Shown here: one piece after another, positions 63,279 through 64,000 of the stretch
How positions within the stretch are numbered: position 1 is the first letter of the stretch
Layout: every line of letters starts with the position of its first letter
DNA from: Thraustochytrium sp. TN22
Lineage: Eukaryota; Sar; Bigyra; Thraustochytrida; Thraustochytriidae
DNA: 64,000 nt
Assembly: GCA_013306675.1 (NCBI GenBank)
Contig: JABLUY010000130.1
Location: forward strand, 1-64,000
Direction: 5' to 3'
Notes under the pieces: model-generated
What the model was told of the DNA's origin: nothing
Database searches by the model: none
What the model saw: only the letters and a program-made list of their open reading frames with translations
Translations under genes and position numbers: made by a program

Positions 63279-64000
63279 TCAAGACTTGATTCTGCGTGTG
63301 ATCTTAAGCACGGAGGCATTGCCGCGCTCCACAGCGTCAGCAGTGCGCTCGAGCTTGGCATTCTGGTCGTCGAGCTCGGCCGCCATGCGCTCCGCGACGA
63401 CCCGGTTGTCGCTGAAGTTGGCCGCGGCCTCGTCTTCAAGCGAGGCGTCTGCGGCGAGGCGGTCGCGCGAGGCGCGCAGCGCAGCTTGGTCCCGCGCGAG
63501 CTCGCGGCGCAGCTCCTCCTGGCGCGCCTTGGCGTCGACCTGGCTAAGTTGGCCGCCCTGCCAAGTGACGAGGTTGCGCACGGCGCCAGTGAAGCGCGAG
63601 GCGCGATCGATGCGCTGCGTGTAGGTGGCGGCGTCGCCGACGAGAGCGGCGTTGCGCTCGGCGCGGGAAATCTGGTCGCCCTGGTCGGTAGCGCGCGACA
63701 AGGACTCGTTGAGCACAGTGTTGGTGGTGACGGAGCTGCGGTAGATGCCGTTCCAGAGCTGGCGCGTCTCGCGGTCCGCCGCGGAGAGCGCGGCGTCGCT
63801 GTCGGAGGCCTCGTGCAGCTGGCGCGCGCGCTCGAGCTTGGCAGCCGCGGCGCGGTGCGCGGGCGAGGTGCCGGGCTTGCCGACGAGGTAGCGCATCCAG
63901 AGCCGGCGGCGCACGACGCAGTTGCGCTTTGCCTCCGGGTACCAGGTGTCGGCGTTGGCGCGCGGCGCAAAGTCCCAACCGCCCAGGTCGGTGTTGGGGC
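63279..64000 (-). CDS. Qbc-SNARE (SNAP-25-like) protein with upstream DysF-like segment (5' partial)
   Basis: The frame stops at 63279 and runs off the right edge, giving at least 240 residues with no start in view. From the edge inward: LGGWDFAPRANADTWYPEAK and VVRRRLWMRYLVGK, which resembles the C-terminal half of a DysF domain (GW-[EDQ]-[YF]-A ... RRRxWxR) found in dysferlin, Pex30 and TECPR1. Then come two SNARE-type helices: SSVTTNTVLNESLSRATDQG leading to ISRAERNAALVGDAATY, and after a coiled linker ERMAAELDDQNAKLERTADA leading to VLKITRRIKS at the C-terminus. The last matches the Qc helix of SNAP-25 (EIDTQNRQIDRI). Qbc-SNAREs supply two helices to membrane-fusion complexes. No membrane anchor is seen, as usual for Qbc-SNAREs. 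Confidence 0.72.
   Translation of the reverse strand, partial: PNTDLGGWDFAPRANADTWYPEAKRNCVVRRRLWMRYLVGKPGTSPAHRAAAAKLERARQLHEASDSDAALSAADRETRQLWNGIYRSSVTTNTVLNESLSRATDQGDQISRAERNAALVGDAATYTQRIDRASRFTGAVRNLVTWQGGQLSQVDAKARQEELRRELARDQAALRASRDRLAADASLEDEAAANFSDNRVVAERMAAELDDQNAKLERTADAVERGNASVLKITRRIKS

Overview
This is nuclear DNA of a microbial eukaryote. The GC content is very high, and coding and intergenic DNA are both rich in CGG/CGC simple repeats. Genes are mostly long uninterrupted reading frames, with a few short GT-AG introns (about 74-167 bp) that I could define in three genes. No prokaryotic signals (Shine-Dalgarno sites, operons) are seen. The gene set fits a free-living protist: NC2-alpha, a MYST acetyltransferase, an LSH/DDM1 remodeler, a GRIP golgin, a Sfi1-type centrin-binding protein, PEX13, a class C GPCR and an LpxD-like acyltransferase. 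A stramenopile-type lineage such as a thraustochytrid relative is a guess from content, not something the sequence proves.

Layout, left to right: the 3' end of an unknown gene (1-172); a paraoxonase-like enzyme (minus) diverging from the GGTase-I beta subunit (plus); NC2-alpha (minus, spliced); three tandem LCAT/PDAT-like acyltransferase paralogs (4.9-13.1 kb); a 1471-residue GRIP golgin (minus) sharing a 174-bp promoter gap with a spliced LpxD-like gene (plus); an RNF25-like RWD-RING ligase (minus); SFT2 (plus); PEX13 (minus); a minisatellite; LSH/DDM1 (plus); a 2523-residue Sfi1-like protein (minus); a divergent actin-related protein (plus); a class C GPCR (minus); a 2.7-kb repeat-rich gap; RPAP1 (plus); an unknown multi-pass membrane protein (minus); a small spliced Tim17-like protein (plus); AMACR (minus); a MYST acetyltransferase (plus); a small PH-domain protein (minus); an unknown membrane protein (plus) with a broken duplicate of its 3' end; a 445-bp decamer satellite; a C-type lectin-like protein (plus); a 1498-residue kinesin-light-chain-type TPR protein (plus); and, running off the right edge, a protein with a DysF-like stretch followed by a Qbc-SNARE region (minus).

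Genes alternate strand almost perfectly: 21 of 25 neighbouring pairs switch. Convergent gaps are short (8-561 bp). Divergent gaps are longer (174-2741 bp) and hold most of the satellite DNA. By function the genes group into membrane traffic and lipids (LCAT trio, golgin, SFT2, SNARE, GGTase-I), peroxisome (PEX13, and AMACR with an AKL end), transcription and chromatin (NC2-alpha, RPAP1, LSH, MYST) and signalling (class C GPCR, TPR protein, lectin). There is no evidence that they form one pathway. No virus-like or LTR element, tRNA or rRNA was recognised. I did not find a clearly new multi-gene system. The strongest oddities are the LCAT trio with a beta-rich insertion, the tandem array built from a fragment of RPAP1 lying just upstream of RPAP1, the DysF-SNARE combination, a eukaryotic LpxD, and the strand alternation.
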